64,000 nt of DNA from a bacterium (GTDB lineage: Bacteria > Krumholzibacteriota > Krumholzibacteriia > LZORAL124-64-63), in the NCBI GenBank assembly GCA_016712675.1, contig JADJQR010000001.1, forward strand, positions 4,030,001-4,094,000. Reading direction: 5' to 3'. Within the stretch, counting starts at the first letter, position 1. Every line of letters starts with the position of its first letter. Both the position numbers and the translations under genes were made by a program. The notes under the pieces are model-generated. The model was not told the origin of the DNA. It saw only the letters and a program-made list of their open reading frames with translations, and did not search any database. Positions 23,959 to 32,705 of the stretch are shown here, piece after piece.

Positions 23959-24720
23959 ATGAAGTCGACCATCACGCTGGTCCTGGGCCTGATGCTGCTG
24001 GTCCCGGCCGTCGCTGTGGCCATGGGCCCGGTGGACCTGAGCGCGGAAGTGGGCTGGTTCGGCCGGTACCTGTGGCGCGGGATGACCCTGAACGACGCGC
24101 CGGTCGTGCAACCGGAGCTCTCCGCGTCGCTTGGCGGCTTCGGCCTGAGCGTCTGGGGCAACGTCGATGCCGACGACGCCGACGGTGCCAGCGGCTTCAA
24201 CGAGTACGACATCACCGTCAGCTACGGCGTGGGCCTGCCGGTGGCCTCGCTGGACGTCGGCTTCATCTACTATGCGTTGCCGGACGCCAGCGAGCAGAAC
24301 ACGGCCGAGGCCTTCGCCAGCGCCAGCGCGGGCGTGCTGCTGTCGCCGACCCTGTCCGTGTACCGCGACGTCGACCAGGTCGAGGGCTGGTACTGGGAGG
24401 CGGGCGTCAGCCACGGCTTGCCGCTGTCGCCGGCCGCAAATGTCGAGGTGGCCGCCCGCCTGGGCGCCGGCTCGGACCGCTACCTGCAGGGCTACTTCCC
24501 GACGGCCGTCAGCAAGGCCCTCGAGGAGGGCACGACCGCCAGCTCGCTGACCGACCTGGCCTTCACGCTGGCGGTGCCCTGGCAGCCGACGCCGCTGGCC
24601 ACGGTCACACCGAGCGTCACCTGGAGCACGCTGATGGATGATGCCAGCACCAGCGTGGAGGAAGCCGGCGGCAACGGCGACACCCTGGTCTGGGGCGTCA
24701 GCGCGGCGGTCAGCTTCTAG
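23959..24720 (+). CDS. TorF-like putative outer-membrane porin
   Basis: A 253-residue secreted barrel protein. The signal peptide MKSTITLVLGLMLLVPAVAVA is followed by VGWFGRYLWRGMTLNDAPVV, resembling the YRG opening strand of the TorF/CHP02001 putative porin family, and the chain ends in WGVSAAVSF with a terminal phenylalanine as barrels do. ATG 23959 follows GGGAG. Transported substrate is unknown, and the family assignment rests mainly on the opening strand and size. Confidence 0.7.
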   Translation: MKSTITLVLGLMLLVPAVAVAMGPVDLSAEVGWFGRYLWRGMTLNDAPVVQPELSASLGGFGLSVWGNVDADDADGASGFNEYDITVSYGVGLPVASLDVGFIYYALPDASEQNTAEAFASASAGVLLSPTLSVYRDVDQVEGWYWEAGVSHGLPLSPAANVEVAARLGAGSDRYLQGYFPTAVSKALEEGTTASSLTDLAFTLAVPWQPTPLATVTPSVTWSTLMDDASTSVEEAGGNGDTLVWGVSAAVSF

Positions 24721-24747
24721 CCCCGCCCCGCCGGGAACCGTGTTACC

Positions 24748-24780
24748 CGAGGGCCGGGCTCCCGTGGCGCCCGGCCCTCG
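24748..24780 (+). terminator. Hairpin terminator after the TorF-like gene
   Basis: A perfect 12-bp stem, CGAGGGCCGGGC (24748-24759) with GCCCGGCCCTCG (24769-24780), lies 27 nt behind the stop codon. Confidence 0.75.
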
Positions 24781-24868
24781 GCCATTTCAGGCTGGCAATG
24801 CCGGCGCCTGGCCGCGACAATGGGCCCATGAACACATCCCCCGCCGACCCGATCGAGGAGGCCCGCCC

Positions 24869-26800
24869 ATGTCGCGCCGGTTCCACTGCCTGCTGGTGTG
24901 CGCTGCCATGTTGACGTCCGCCGCCGCGGCATCCGCCGCCGACCTTCCCCCCTACCAGCCCGACGCGAACGCCACGCGCGCGCAGGTGCCCGACGCCTAC
25001 AAATGGGACCTGGCGCCGCTGTTCGCCGACGTCGGCGCGTGGGAGGCCGAGATCAAGGCCGTGCGCGTCGGCCTGCCGGCGTTGAAGGCCTATGCCGGCA
25101 CGCTGCAGAAGCCCGCGGCGATGGTCAACTGCCTGAAGCTCTATTTCGACCTGCACGACCGCACCAGCCGCATCGCCCAGTACGCGAACCTGGCGCTGGA
25201 CAGCGAGCAGACCAACCAGGAGTTGCAGGCGCGCAAGCAGCTGAGCCTGTCGCTGCTCGAGGAACTGAATGCCGCCGCGGGGTTCCTGCGCGGCGAGCTG
25301 CTGGCGCTGGATGACGCAACGATGAAGAAGGCCTATGCCGCCGCCGATGGACCCTCGGCCTACCGCAACTACATCGAGAACCTGCGCCGCCGGAAGTCGC
25401 GCGTGCTGTCGCCCGAGGCCGAGAAGGTGCTGCAGCTGGCCGGCGACAACCTCTGGCTGGAGATCGACCTCAACGAGGTGCCCAGCCCCTATGAGGACGC
25501 CTTCGGCGCCCTGCTGTCGGACATCGCCTGGCCGAAGGTGCACGACGCCGAGGGCAGGGAGGTGCAGCTGACGCTGTCGAACTACCCGGTGTTCCGCGCC
25601 TCGTCCGACCGGCGCGTGCGCGAGGAGGCCGTGACCGCCTTCTACGGGACGCTGCGGCAGTTCCAGCACGCGTTCGCCGCCACGCTGGCTGGCCAGTTCG
25701 AGCTGGACGTGACGTTCGCCCGCGCCCGCGGCTACGACACCGCCCTGGAGGCGTACCTGGACAAGGACAACGTGCCGGTGGCCGTGCACGACAACCTGAT
25801 CGGTGCCGTGAACGCGAACCTGAAGCCGCTGCACCGCTACGTCGACCTGCGGCGGCAGGTCCTGGGCCTGGACGAGATCCGGCTCTACGACCTGAACGTG
25901 CCGCTGACCGCCGAGGCGGAGATGGATGTCCCCTACGCGAAGGCCCTCGAGATCCTGCCGGCGGCGCTGGCGCCCCTGGGCAGCCAGTACGTCGAGATGC
26001 TGAACCAGGGGCTGGATCCGCGCAACGGCTGGATCGACGTCTACCCGAGCAGCGACAAGGACAGTGGCGCCTTCTCGGCCTCGGTCTACGGCCGGCACCC
26101 CTACGTCAAGATGAACTACCAGGACAGCCTCGACGACCTGTCGACGCTGGCCCACGAGTACGGCCACGCGCTGCACAGCCACCTGGCTATGACGCACCAG
26201 CCGTACCACGACCACCGGTACGTGATGTTCCTGGCCGAGATCGCCTCGACCTGCAACGAGGCACTGCTGTCGGACTACCTGGTGAAGAAGGCGGAGTCGC
26301 AGGCCGCACGCATCGGTATCCTGGCCGCCGAGTTGGAGACGATCCGCTCGACCATCTATCGCCAGACACTGTTCAGCGAGTTCGAGCGCGCCGTGCACGG
26401 ATTCGTCGAGCAGGGCACGCCGATCACCGCCGCGCTGCTGGATGAGACCTATGCCGGCCTCGTGCAGCGGTACTACGGACCGGGCTTCTCGATGGGCCCG
26501 AACGACGGCATGGAGTGGGCCTACATCCCCCACTTCTACTACAAGTACTACGTCTACAGCTACGCGACGGGCCTCAGTTGCGGCATCGCCATCGCCGAGA
26601 ACGTGAAGGCCAAGGGCCAGCCCGCGGTCGACGGCTACCTGCAGATGCTCTCGGGCGGGTGCGCCGAGCCGCCGCTGGACCTCCTGAAGAAGGCGGGCGT
26701 CGACCTGACCAGGCCCGACGCGATCAACGCCGCGCTGGCGCGATTCGACCGGATCGTGACGGAACTGGCGGGCCTGCTCAACGTGAAGCTCCAGGGCTAG
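24869..26800 (+). CDS. pepF: Exported oligoendopeptidase F (M3 family)
   Basis: A 643-residue zinc oligopeptidase. The M3 signature HEYGHALHSH lies in LSTLAHEYGHALHSH, with the third ligand region in FLAEIASTCNEALL. N-terminal PepF features include VPDAYKWDLAPLFADVGAWE and the helical segment around YANLALDSEQTNQELQAR. Unlike most PepF proteins, which are cytoplasmic, this one begins with a signal peptide (CLLVCAAMLTSAAAASAA), implying a periplasmic role in peptide turnover. ATG 24869 follows GAGGAGG. A small membrane protein gene follows 31 nt downstream. Confidence 0.92.
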   Translation: MSRRFHCLLVCAAMLTSAAAASAADLPPYQPDANATRAQVPDAYKWDLAPLFADVGAWEAEIKAVRVGLPALKAYAGTLQKPAAMVNCLKLYFDLHDRTSRIAQYANLALDSEQTNQELQARKQLSLSLLEELNAAAGFLRGELLALDDATMKKAYAAADGPSAYRNYIENLRRRKSRVLSPEAEKVLQLAGDNLWLEIDLNEVPSPYEDAFGALLSDIAWPKVHDAEGREVQLTLSNYPVFRASSDRRVREEAVTAFYGTLRQFQHAFAATLAGQFELDVTFARARGYDTALEAYLDKDNVPVAVHDNLIGAVNANLKPLHRYVDLRRQVLGLDEIRLYDLNVPLTAEAEMDVPYAKALEILPAALAPLGSQYVEMLNQGLDPRNGWIDVYPSSDKDSGAFSASVYGRHPYVKMNYQDSLDDLSTLAHEYGHALHSHLAMTHQPYHDHRYVMFLAEIASTCNEALLSDYLVKKAESQAARIGILAAELETIRSTIYRQTLFSEFERAVHGFVEQGTPITAALLDETYAGLVQRYYGPGFSMGPNDGMEWAYIPHFYYKYYVYSYATGLSCGIAIAENVKAKGQPAVDGYLQMLSGGCAEPPLDLLKKAGVDLTRPDAINAALARFDRIVTELAGLLNVKLQG

Positions 26801-26831
26801 CCGGCGCGCGTCGGCCGAAGGGAAGGCGGAC

Positions 26832-27383
26832 ATGCTCTCGCGGGAACTGCAGAAGGCCGTCGCGCCACGCGCGCGGACCCTGAACGTGCTCTGGGGCGCG
26901 TTCCTGGCCGCGACGGTGTTCTACGTGGGCGTGGCGATGTTCGCGATCGGGGACGCCGAACCCACCGCAGGCGCAACCGAACCGGCCGTGGACCCCTGGA
27001 TCCTGACCGCGGTGCTGGCCATGGCGGCAGCCGTGGCGGCGGCGGGCTCGTTCCTGGTGCCCCGTCTGCTGCTGCCCGCCCAGGGGAAGCCGCGGCTGAA
27101 GATCGACGGCTCGCGCCAGAAGGCGACCGCCGCGGAGACGGCCGCGGCGGCGCACCTGCCCGAGAGCGAACGCGCGCTGCTGGGCCTGCTGCCGGCCTAC
27201 CAGGTCACGATGGTCGTCACCTGGGCCCTGCGCGAGTCGGTCGCCGTATTCGGGGTGATCGCCGCCGTCGTGACGCGGCAACCGGCGTCCGTCGTGCCGT
27301 TCGCCGTGGCCGCCTTCGCGCTGCTGGCGCTGGCGCGGCCGCGCGCGGCGGGATACCTGGAGAGCAGGCAAGGGCACTTCTGA
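26832..27383 (+). CDS. Multi-pass membrane protein of unknown function
   Basis: A 183-residue protein with about four hydrophobic segments: LWGAFLAATVFYVGVAMFAI, a second pair member WILTAVLAMAAAVAAAGSFL, then ESVAVFGVIAAVVT and a last helix rich in Ala/Leu. A polar loop (KIDGSRQKATAAETAAAAHL) separates the pairs. I do not recognise the family. It starts 31 nt behind pepF, with GGAAGG as ribosome site, so the two probably form an operon. Confidence 0.7.
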   Translation: MLSRELQKAVAPRARTLNVLWGAFLAATVFYVGVAMFAIGDAEPTAGATEPAVDPWILTAVLAMAAAVAAAGSFLVPRLLLPAQGKPRLKIDGSRQKATAAETAAAAHLPESERALLGLLPAYQVTMVVTWALRESVAVFGVIAAVVTRQPASVVPFAVAAFALLALARPRAAGYLESRQGHF

Positions 27384-27418
27384 TTGGCGCGCCTGACGGG
27401 CGCGTCGGGTCGTGGTGA

Positions 27419-27444
27419 GGGGACTTGCGCCGGCGCAGGTCCCC
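27419..27444. terminator. Palindromic terminator between convergent genes
   Basis: GGGGACTTGCGCC (27419-27431) pairs with GGCGCAGGTCCCC (27432-27444), with one G-T-type mismatch and no loop beyond the centre. It serves the convergent ends of the membrane-protein and RCC1-type genes. Its centre is a member of the recurring TTGCGCCGGCGCAA palindrome. Confidence 0.6.
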
Positions 27445-27460
27445 ATCGCCGTCCCGTTAC

Positions 27461-29533
27461 CTATTCGATCATGACCAGCCGCGCCACCGCACCGACCGAT
27501 CCGTTCTCGAGCCGGCACAGGTAGACGCCGGACGGCAATCGCTTCCCGCCGTCATCGGTCCCGTCCCAGGCCACATCGTGGACGCCGGCCGGCACGGCGA
27601 CCTGGGCCAGCGCGCGAACCAGACGGCCCCGGACGTCGTAGATGCGCAGCCGGGCCAGGCCGGCGGCGGCCGTCTCGAAGCGGATCGTCGTGGACGGGTT
27701 GAACGGGTTCGGGTGGTTCCCGACATGGACGCGCGCCGTCGCCACCGGCGGCGCCGAAGTCGGCGCCGCCAGGCCCTTGATCGCGCCGCAGCCGCCCAGG
27801 CCCGATGCCAGCCGCACGAAGCCCTCGTTGGGTGACGGCAGGTCGTACCCGTCAGGCCACAGCGCACCCCAGACGGCCACGGTGCCGTCGGCGCCCAGCG
27901 CCAGGCTGCGCCTGCCGGACGCGGACACCGCGACGAAGCCCGAGTTGAGCCAAGGCACGTCGCACTCGCCACCGAGGTTGTCGCCCCAGGCAACGACGGA
28001 ACCGTCCCGCTTCAGCCCCAGGCTGTGGCGATAGCCGGCGGCGATCGCGATGAACCCCGCGTTGGGGGCGGGCACGACGCACTGTCCCCGGACGTTGCTG
28101 CCCCAGGCCGCGATCGAGCCGTCGGACCGGAGCGCCAGGCAGTGGTCACCGCTGGACACCACTGTCGTGAAGCCGCTGTTGGGTGCGGGCACCGTAAGCA
28201 GCCCGGGGCTGCTGCCGCCCCACACGGCGATGCTGCCGTCGCCGCGCAGGCCCAGGCTGTGGTTGTTGCCGGCAGCCACCGCGACGAAGTCGAGGTTCGG
28301 CAGGGGCACGTCGCACGGGCCGCCCATGCCGCCGACCGAGCCGCTGTTGAGTCCCCAGGCGTGGATCGACCCGTCCGGGCGCAGCGCCAGGTTGTGGAAG
28401 GCGCCCGTCGCGATGGCGGTGTACGGGCCGGCCGGCTCGGGAGCAAAGCCCTCGCCGGCCAGGTTGCCGCCCCAGGCGACGATGGTGCCGTCGCCGCCAA
28501 GGGCAAGCGTGTGGCGCTGGCCGCGGGAGACGGCCGCAAATCCGTGGTTGAGGCTCGGCACGCCGCAGGCGTCCGTCTCCGTCTCACCCCAGGTGACGAC
28601 GGTGCCGTCGGCCTCGAGTCCGACGGCATGGCCCGCGCCGGTCGAGACATCGGCGAAGACCGCGCCGGGCGGCGGCGCGCATTGGCCGTGATCGCTGCGG
28701 CCCCAGGTCACCAGGGTCCCGTCCTGACGCCGGCCGGCGCAGAAGCCGCTGCCGACGCGGACAGCGATGAACCCCAGGTTCGGCGATGGCACCTGGAGCT
28801 GACCGTACTGGTTGTTGCCCCACACCACGATCGAGCCGTCGGCACGGAGCCCGGCGCTGTTGGACGCGCCGGCGGCCACGGCCACGAAGTCGGCGTTGGG
28901 TGCGGGCACGTTGCACTGGCCGTAGCTGTTGCGGCCCCAGGCCACGATGGAGCCGTCGGACTTGAGCCCCAGGCTGTGCTCGCTGCCGGCCGCGACGGCG
29001 ACGAAATCGCTGTTCGGCGCCGGCACGTTGCATTGCCCGGCCTGGTTCTCCCAGAAAGCGACCACCGAACCGCCGGTCGTCAAGGCCAGCGCATGGTGCC
29101 AGCCCGTGGCGATCGCGGTGAAATCCCGATTCGGCGTCGGCAGGCTGCAGTCGCAGTACGGCTCACCGAAGTCGTCGAAGAACTCGGCCCACATGGCCAG
29201 CGAGCCGTCGGCCCGCAGGGCCAGGCCGTGCGACCCGCCGGCACTGCACGCCTGGAACCCGGCATTCGGTGCCGGCACGTTGCATTGTCCCGATTCGTTC
29301 CGGCCCCAGGTGACGATCGAGCCGTCCGCGCGCAGCGCGGCGTTCCAGCCGTAGCCGGCGGAGATCGCGACCAGTCCCGACATCGTGGCGCGGTCACGGA
29401 TCACGGATTCGCCCCACATGACGATCTCGCCCTGGGCGGCGCGCACCTCCCCTGCCTGGATCGCTGAGATCGCCAGGATGACCAACAGCGTGCGGACCGA
29501 ACGGGCAGGCAGGAGATCGCTGAAGCGGGCCAT
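27461..29533 (-). CDS. Secreted RCC1-type repeat protein with FlgD-like C-terminal tail
   Basis: A 690-residue secreted protein. After a signal peptide (TLLVILAISAIQAGEVRA) come about 13 repeats of roughly 45 residues with the pattern WG.N..GQCNVPAPN..F.AVAAG..HSLGL..DGSI, the RCC1/alpha-tubulin-suppressor type that builds a beta-propeller. The last 85 residues carry NHPNPFNPSTTIRFE, IYDVRGRLVRAL and WDGTDDGGKRLPSGVYLCRL, a FlgD-like/Por-type sorting domain of FCB bacteria. ATG 29533 lies behind GGAGG. Ligand and role are unknown. Confidence 0.88.
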   Translation of the reverse strand: MARFSDLLPARSVRTLLVILAISAIQAGEVRAAQGEIVMWGESVIRDRATMSGLVAISAGYGWNAALRADGSIVTWGRNESGQCNVPAPNAGFQACSAGGSHGLALRADGSLAMWAEFFDDFGEPYCDCSLPTPNRDFTAIATGWHHALALTTGGSVVAFWENQAGQCNVPAPNSDFVAVAAGSEHSLGLKSDGSIVAWGRNSYGQCNVPAPNADFVAVAAGASNSAGLRADGSIVVWGNNQYGQLQVPSPNLGFIAVRVGSGFCAGRRQDGTLVTWGRSDHGQCAPPPGAVFADVSTGAGHAVGLEADGTVVTWGETETDACGVPSLNHGFAAVSRGQRHTLALGGDGTIVAWGGNLAGEGFAPEPAGPYTAIATGAFHNLALRPDGSIHAWGLNSGSVGGMGGPCDVPLPNLDFVAVAAGNNHSLGLRGDGSIAVWGGSSPGLLTVPAPNSGFTTVVSSGDHCLALRSDGSIAAWGSNVRGQCVVPAPNAGFIAIAAGYRHSLGLKRDGSVVAWGDNLGGECDVPWLNSGFVAVSASGRRSLALGADGTVAVWGALWPDGYDLPSPNEGFVRLASGLGGCGAIKGLAAPTSAPPVATARVHVGNHPNPFNPSTTIRFETAAAGLARLRIYDVRGRLVRALAQVAVPAGVHDVAWDGTDDGGKRLPSGVYLCRLENGSVGAVARLVMIE

Positions 29534-29704
29534 GGGGACCTCCATCGTTGGCGGGGCAGGATGGGACACATGCCGGCGTCAGTAGACCACGGAGGGGGCA
29601 GGAACAACACCCGTTTCCCGCCACCGCCATCGCCCACGGGTCGCGTCCGACAGGCGCCGGCGCACGTCCCCTTCCTGCATGGGCGGCCCGCCGCAGGCGG
29701 CGCT

Positions 29705-29724
29705 ACCTTGGGCCGGCGCAAGGT
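29705..29724. repeat. Short GCCGGC-centred palindrome
   Basis: ACCTTGGGCCGGCGCAAGGT is a 20-bp near-palindrome of the same type as the intergenic TTGCGCCGGCGCAA copies. It lies in the divergent region between the RCC1-type and CDGSH genes. Confidence 0.45.
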
Positions 29725-29782
29725 ACCCGACCGGCCGCCACCCCACCGCAGCGCGGCCCGGCAAGCGAAGGAGATGCCTGAC

Positions 29783-30022
29783 ATGACCGACCCGAAAATC
29801 GCCGCCCGCCGGCCCGCCGTGCTGGAACTGGCTGCCGGCCGCTACGCCTACTGCACCTGCGGCCAGTCCGCCAAGCAGCCCTTCTGCGACGGCGCCCACG
29901 CCGGCTCGGAGTTCCGCCCGACCATCTTCGAACTGGCCGAGCCGGCCACCAAGGCCCTCTGCCAGTGCAAGCACACCGGCCACGCGCCGTTCTGCGACGG
30001 CTCGCACGGCCGCCTGCCCTGA
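29783..30022 (+). CDS. CDGSH iron-sulfur domain protein (two motifs)
   Basis: A 79-residue protein made of two CDGSH-type 2Fe-2S motifs: YCTCGQSAKQPFCDGAH and LCQCKHTGHAPFCDGSH, each giving the 3Cys-1His ligand set. Such proteins act in redox or iron-sulfur handling; the precise role of the short bacterial tandem type is unsettled. ATG 29783 is 9 nt behind AAGGAG; the upstream ATG at 29774 directly abuts the site and is unlikely. A T-tailed intrinsic terminator follows, so it is a single-gene unit. Confidence 0.9.
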   Translation: MTDPKIAARRPAVLELAAGRYAYCTCGQSAKQPFCDGAHAGSEFRPTIFELAEPATKALCQCKHTGHAPFCDGSHGRLP

Positions 30023-30064
30023 TCCGCGAAGCTGACGGCCGGACCACGTGCCGGGAACCGGACA

Positions 30065-30100
30065 GAGCCTCCCGCCGTACAAGGGAGGCTCGACCTTTTT
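30065..30100 (+). terminator. Intrinsic terminator with T-tract after the CDGSH gene
   Basis: GAGCCTCCC (30065-30073) pairs with GGGAGGCTC (30083-30091), followed by a run of five T at 30096-30100. It is the clearest classical terminator in the window. Confidence 0.85.
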
Positions 30101-30140
30101 GGCCCCCGACCCGGACCCCCCGACGGACCGAGGAGTTCCC

Positions 30141-31379
30141 GTGACCCCACTGCGCCTGGCCGCCGTCTTCGTGCTTGCGGCCATCCCGTTCGCTGCCGTG
30201 CCCGCCGCCATGGCCGCCCCTGCCACCGTGAACCTGCCTGCCGCCGCGCCCGCGCAGCGGACGGTCGATCCGAAGGAAGCCTGGCGTCTGGGCGGCGATG
30301 ACGACGACGACGTGCTGCTGGGCATGGTCGCCGGCGGCGCCCTGGGCGCCGACGGCAACGTCTACCTGGTGGACCGGCAGCTGGCGCAGGTCCTGGTCGT
30401 GGCGCCCGACGGCTCGCTGGTCCGTACGCTGGGCCGCCAGGGCGAAGGCCCTGGCGAGTTCAGCAATCCCCAGAGCCTGTTCTTCCTGCCGGACGGGCGG
30501 CTGGCCGTGGTGCAGGGCTTTCCCAGCCGCGTCACCACGCTGAACCCCGACGGCACGCCCGGCGGCGAGATCAAGGTGGGCGGTGAGGCGTCCGAAGGCG
30601 GCTTCAGGTTCATGCGCGAGCTGCGCGTGGCTGGCGGCAAGCTGGTGGGGGTGTGCGGTCGCGGCACCTTCAACCAGGAAACCGGCAAGATGACGCAGGT
30701 CACGACCCTGTCGGTGATGGATCTCGCCGGCAAGGAGCAGCTCAAGCTCTTCGAGCGTACGCGCGAGAACGACCTGCAGCGCCGGGTGTTCGACGAGGCC
30801 GCCGAGTTCTCCGAACTGGACACCTGGAACGTGTCGAAGGACGGCATCGTCTACAGCGTGCCCGAGCGGGAGGCCTGGGCCATCAACACGCGTGGCCCGG
30901 ACGGCGTGGTGCGCTCGACCTTCCGGCGCCCGTTCACCCCGCGCAGGCGATCGGCGGAGGAGAAGGCGGAACTCACCGACGGCATGGTCGCTATCGTCAA
31001 CGGCCGCCGGCAGGAGATCGAGAGCAAGGCCCTCGATACCGACCCGGCCATCGAGCGCATCAACGTAGCAGCCGACGGGCGCCTGTTCATCACCAACTGC
31101 CTGCAGTCGCGCGAGCAACTGCCGACCGGCGTGGCCGCCCGCTACGACGTGGTGACGCCCGACGGCAAGTTCGTCGAGGAGCTCTCCCTGCGCGTGCCGG
31201 GCTTCGACAACCGGCAGGACGTCGTGCTGTTCCTGGACGGGAAGACGTTCCTGGTGGTGCGCAACTTCGACCAGGCGCGCGAGGCCATGATGGCCGGGTT
31301 TGGCGGCGGCGGCGAGGCGAAGGACGAGTCGACGGTGGAGGCCGAGCCGCTCGAGGTGGTGTGCTACCGGTTGCCGTAG
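30141..31379 (+). CDS. Secreted NHL/6-bladed beta-propeller-like protein
   Basis: A 412-residue exported protein. A signal peptide (LRLAAVFVLAAIPFAAVPAAMA) precedes propeller-like repeats: ALGADGNVYLVDRQLAQVLV, GSLVRTLGRQGEGPGEFSNP, SLFFLPDGRLAVVQGFPSR, and later VAADGRLFITN. The GRQGEGPGEF motif is characteristic of 6-bladed propellers found in Gemmatimonadota, Bacteroidota and relatives. GTG 30141 is behind GAGGAG. Role unknown, probably a scaffold or binding protein. Confidence 0.82.
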   Translation: MTPLRLAAVFVLAAIPFAAVPAAMAAPATVNLPAAAPAQRTVDPKEAWRLGGDDDDDVLLGMVAGGALGADGNVYLVDRQLAQVLVVAPDGSLVRTLGRQGEGPGEFSNPQSLFFLPDGRLAVVQGFPSRVTTLNPDGTPGGEIKVGGEASEGGFRFMRELRVAGGKLVGVCGRGTFNQETGKMTQVTTLSVMDLAGKEQLKLFERTRENDLQRRVFDEAAEFSELDTWNVSKDGIVYSVPEREAWAINTRGPDGVVRSTFRRPFTPRRRSAEEKAELTDGMVAIVNGRRQEIESKALDTDPAIERINVAADGRLFITNCLQSREQLPTGVAARYDVVTPDGKFVEELSLRVPGFDNRQDVVLFLDGKTFLVVRNFDQAREAMMAGFGGGGEAKDESTVEAEPLEVVCYRLP

Positions 31380-31422
31380 GGTGACACCAGGCTGGCGACG
31401 GCGCCCTGGCGCCGGACGCGAG

Positions 31423-31456
31423 GCGGCCCGTCCCGTTCCACGCCGGGGCGGGCCGC
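31423..31456. terminator. Hairpin between convergent genes
   Basis: GCGGCCCG (31423-31430) pairs with CGGGCCGC (31449-31456), and the stem can extend inward by CCCG/CGGG. It lies between the propeller and UbiA genes. Confidence 0.5.
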
Positions 31457-31501
31457 TGCCCATGTGGCCCAGGGACGCGGTGCCGCGGAACGTCGGCTGC
31501 G

Positions 31502-32356
31502 TTACGCCAGGTACAGGTCCACCAGCACCACCGCCAGCAGCGCCATCCCGACCCACGAGTTGATCTCGAAGAAGGCGCGGTTCAGCCGGCGCAGGTCGCC
31601 GCCGCGGACCAGCGACTGCTCCCAGGCCAGCAGCGCCGCCATCACGCCCACGCCCAGCAGCGAGACCGGCCCCAGGGCCTCCGCGCGCCGGAACGCCGCC
31701 GCCATACAGGCGATGGCCAACACGTGGAAGACGCGCGACAGCACCAGCGCCCGGGGCGTGCCCAGCCGCGACGCCAGCGAGTGAAGGCCCACGCGACGGT
31801 CGTAGTCCACATCCTGGCAGGCGTAGATGGTGTCGAAGCCCGCCACCCAGAACATCACTGCCGCCGCCAGCCACAGCGGGAACGGCGCGAACGCCCCGGT
31901 GGCCGCGAGCCACGCCCCCACCGGAGCGATGCCCAGCCCCAGCCCCAGCACCAGGTGCGACAGCGCGGTGAACCGCTTCGTGTACGAGTAGCCGAGAGTC
32001 ACCAGCAGGGCCACCGGGCTGAGCTTCAGGCAGAGTGGGTTCAGGCGCCAGGCCGCGATCACCAGCAGGGCGGCGGCGGCCAGCGTGAAGACGACAGCCC
32101 CGGCCACCGGGATGGTGCCGGCGGGCAGGTGGCGGTCGGCGGTGCGCGGGTTGTCCGCATCGATGGCGCGGTCGGCCAGGCGGTTGAAGGCCATCGCGGC
32201 GCTGCGCGCGCCGACCATGGCCACCAGCACCCAGAGCAGCGTGGACGGCCGCGGCCTGCCATCGCTGGCCACCAGCAGGGAGATCAGCGCGAACGGCAGC
32301 GCGAAGATCGTATGCTCGAACTTCACGAACGACAGATAGCGGCGAACGGCTTCCAT
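31502..32356 (-). CDS. UbiA-family prenyltransferase (quinone biosynthesis)
   Basis: A 284-residue polytopic membrane enzyme attaching a polyprenyl chain to an aromatic ring. It starts YLSFVKFEHTIFALPFALIS, has the first aspartate motif NRLADRAIDADNPRT and the second YACQDVDYDRRVG, and ends with LNRAFFEINSWVGMALL. The SFVKFEHTIFALPF opening is common in UbiA and the futalosine-pathway MqnP. No other quinone genes are adjacent, so ubiquinone versus menaquinone cannot be decided. ATG 32356 is chosen at the start of the conserved domain. Confidence 0.9.
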   Translation of the reverse strand: MEAVRRYLSFVKFEHTIFALPFALISLLVASDGRPRPSTLLWVLVAMVGARSAAMAFNRLADRAIDADNPRTADRHLPAGTIPVAGAVVFTLAAAALLVIAAWRLNPLCLKLSPVALLVTLGYSYTKRFTALSHLVLGLGLGIAPVGAWLAATGAFAPFPLWLAAAVMFWVAGFDTIYACQDVDYDRRVGLHSLASRLGTPRALVLSRVFHVLAIACMAAAFRRAEALGPVSLLGVGVMAALLAWEQSLVRGGDLRRLNRAFFEINSWVGMALLAVVLVDLYLA

Positions 32357-32705
32357 GCGGGGGCACACCGTGGCGGTTGCAGGTGGCGTACGACGCGAGG
32401 CTGCGCGCGATCGGCGCGAAGCTACCACCGCGAACGGGCGCGGGCAAGGCGCGGCCGGCGTGGGCCGGTGCGCGCGTGCGACGCCCTTGTGCGCCGCGAT
32501 CCGCTTGCGCCGGCGCACGTCGCGCTGACGGGTCGAACCACCTGGCCATCGTGCACCTGGGCCGCGTCGACGGGCAGGACACGATAGCGCCGTTTCCGCG
32601 CGTCGCCGCCGGGCACGGCGGCTGCTTCCAGCCACGGTTCCAGGGGGAGGGACCGGGCGCGATGCCGCGCCCGGGTGTCGGTGCGGGCACGGGAAGGGAG
32701 AGAAC
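32357..32705. other. Intergenic region between divergent ubiA-type and barrel genes
   Basis: No gene is supported. It contains a GCGCCGGCGC-centred palindrome (32504-32519) of the recurring type and a GGGCGCG/CGCGCCC hairpin about 20-40 nt ahead of the gene at 32706. Confidence 0.4.

Noticed and set aside
22231-23970. Frame of 829 residues fusing trmJ antisense parts with the TorF-like gene
   Set aside because: Only the last 253 codons, starting with a signal peptide at 23959, are real; the rest is a shadow.
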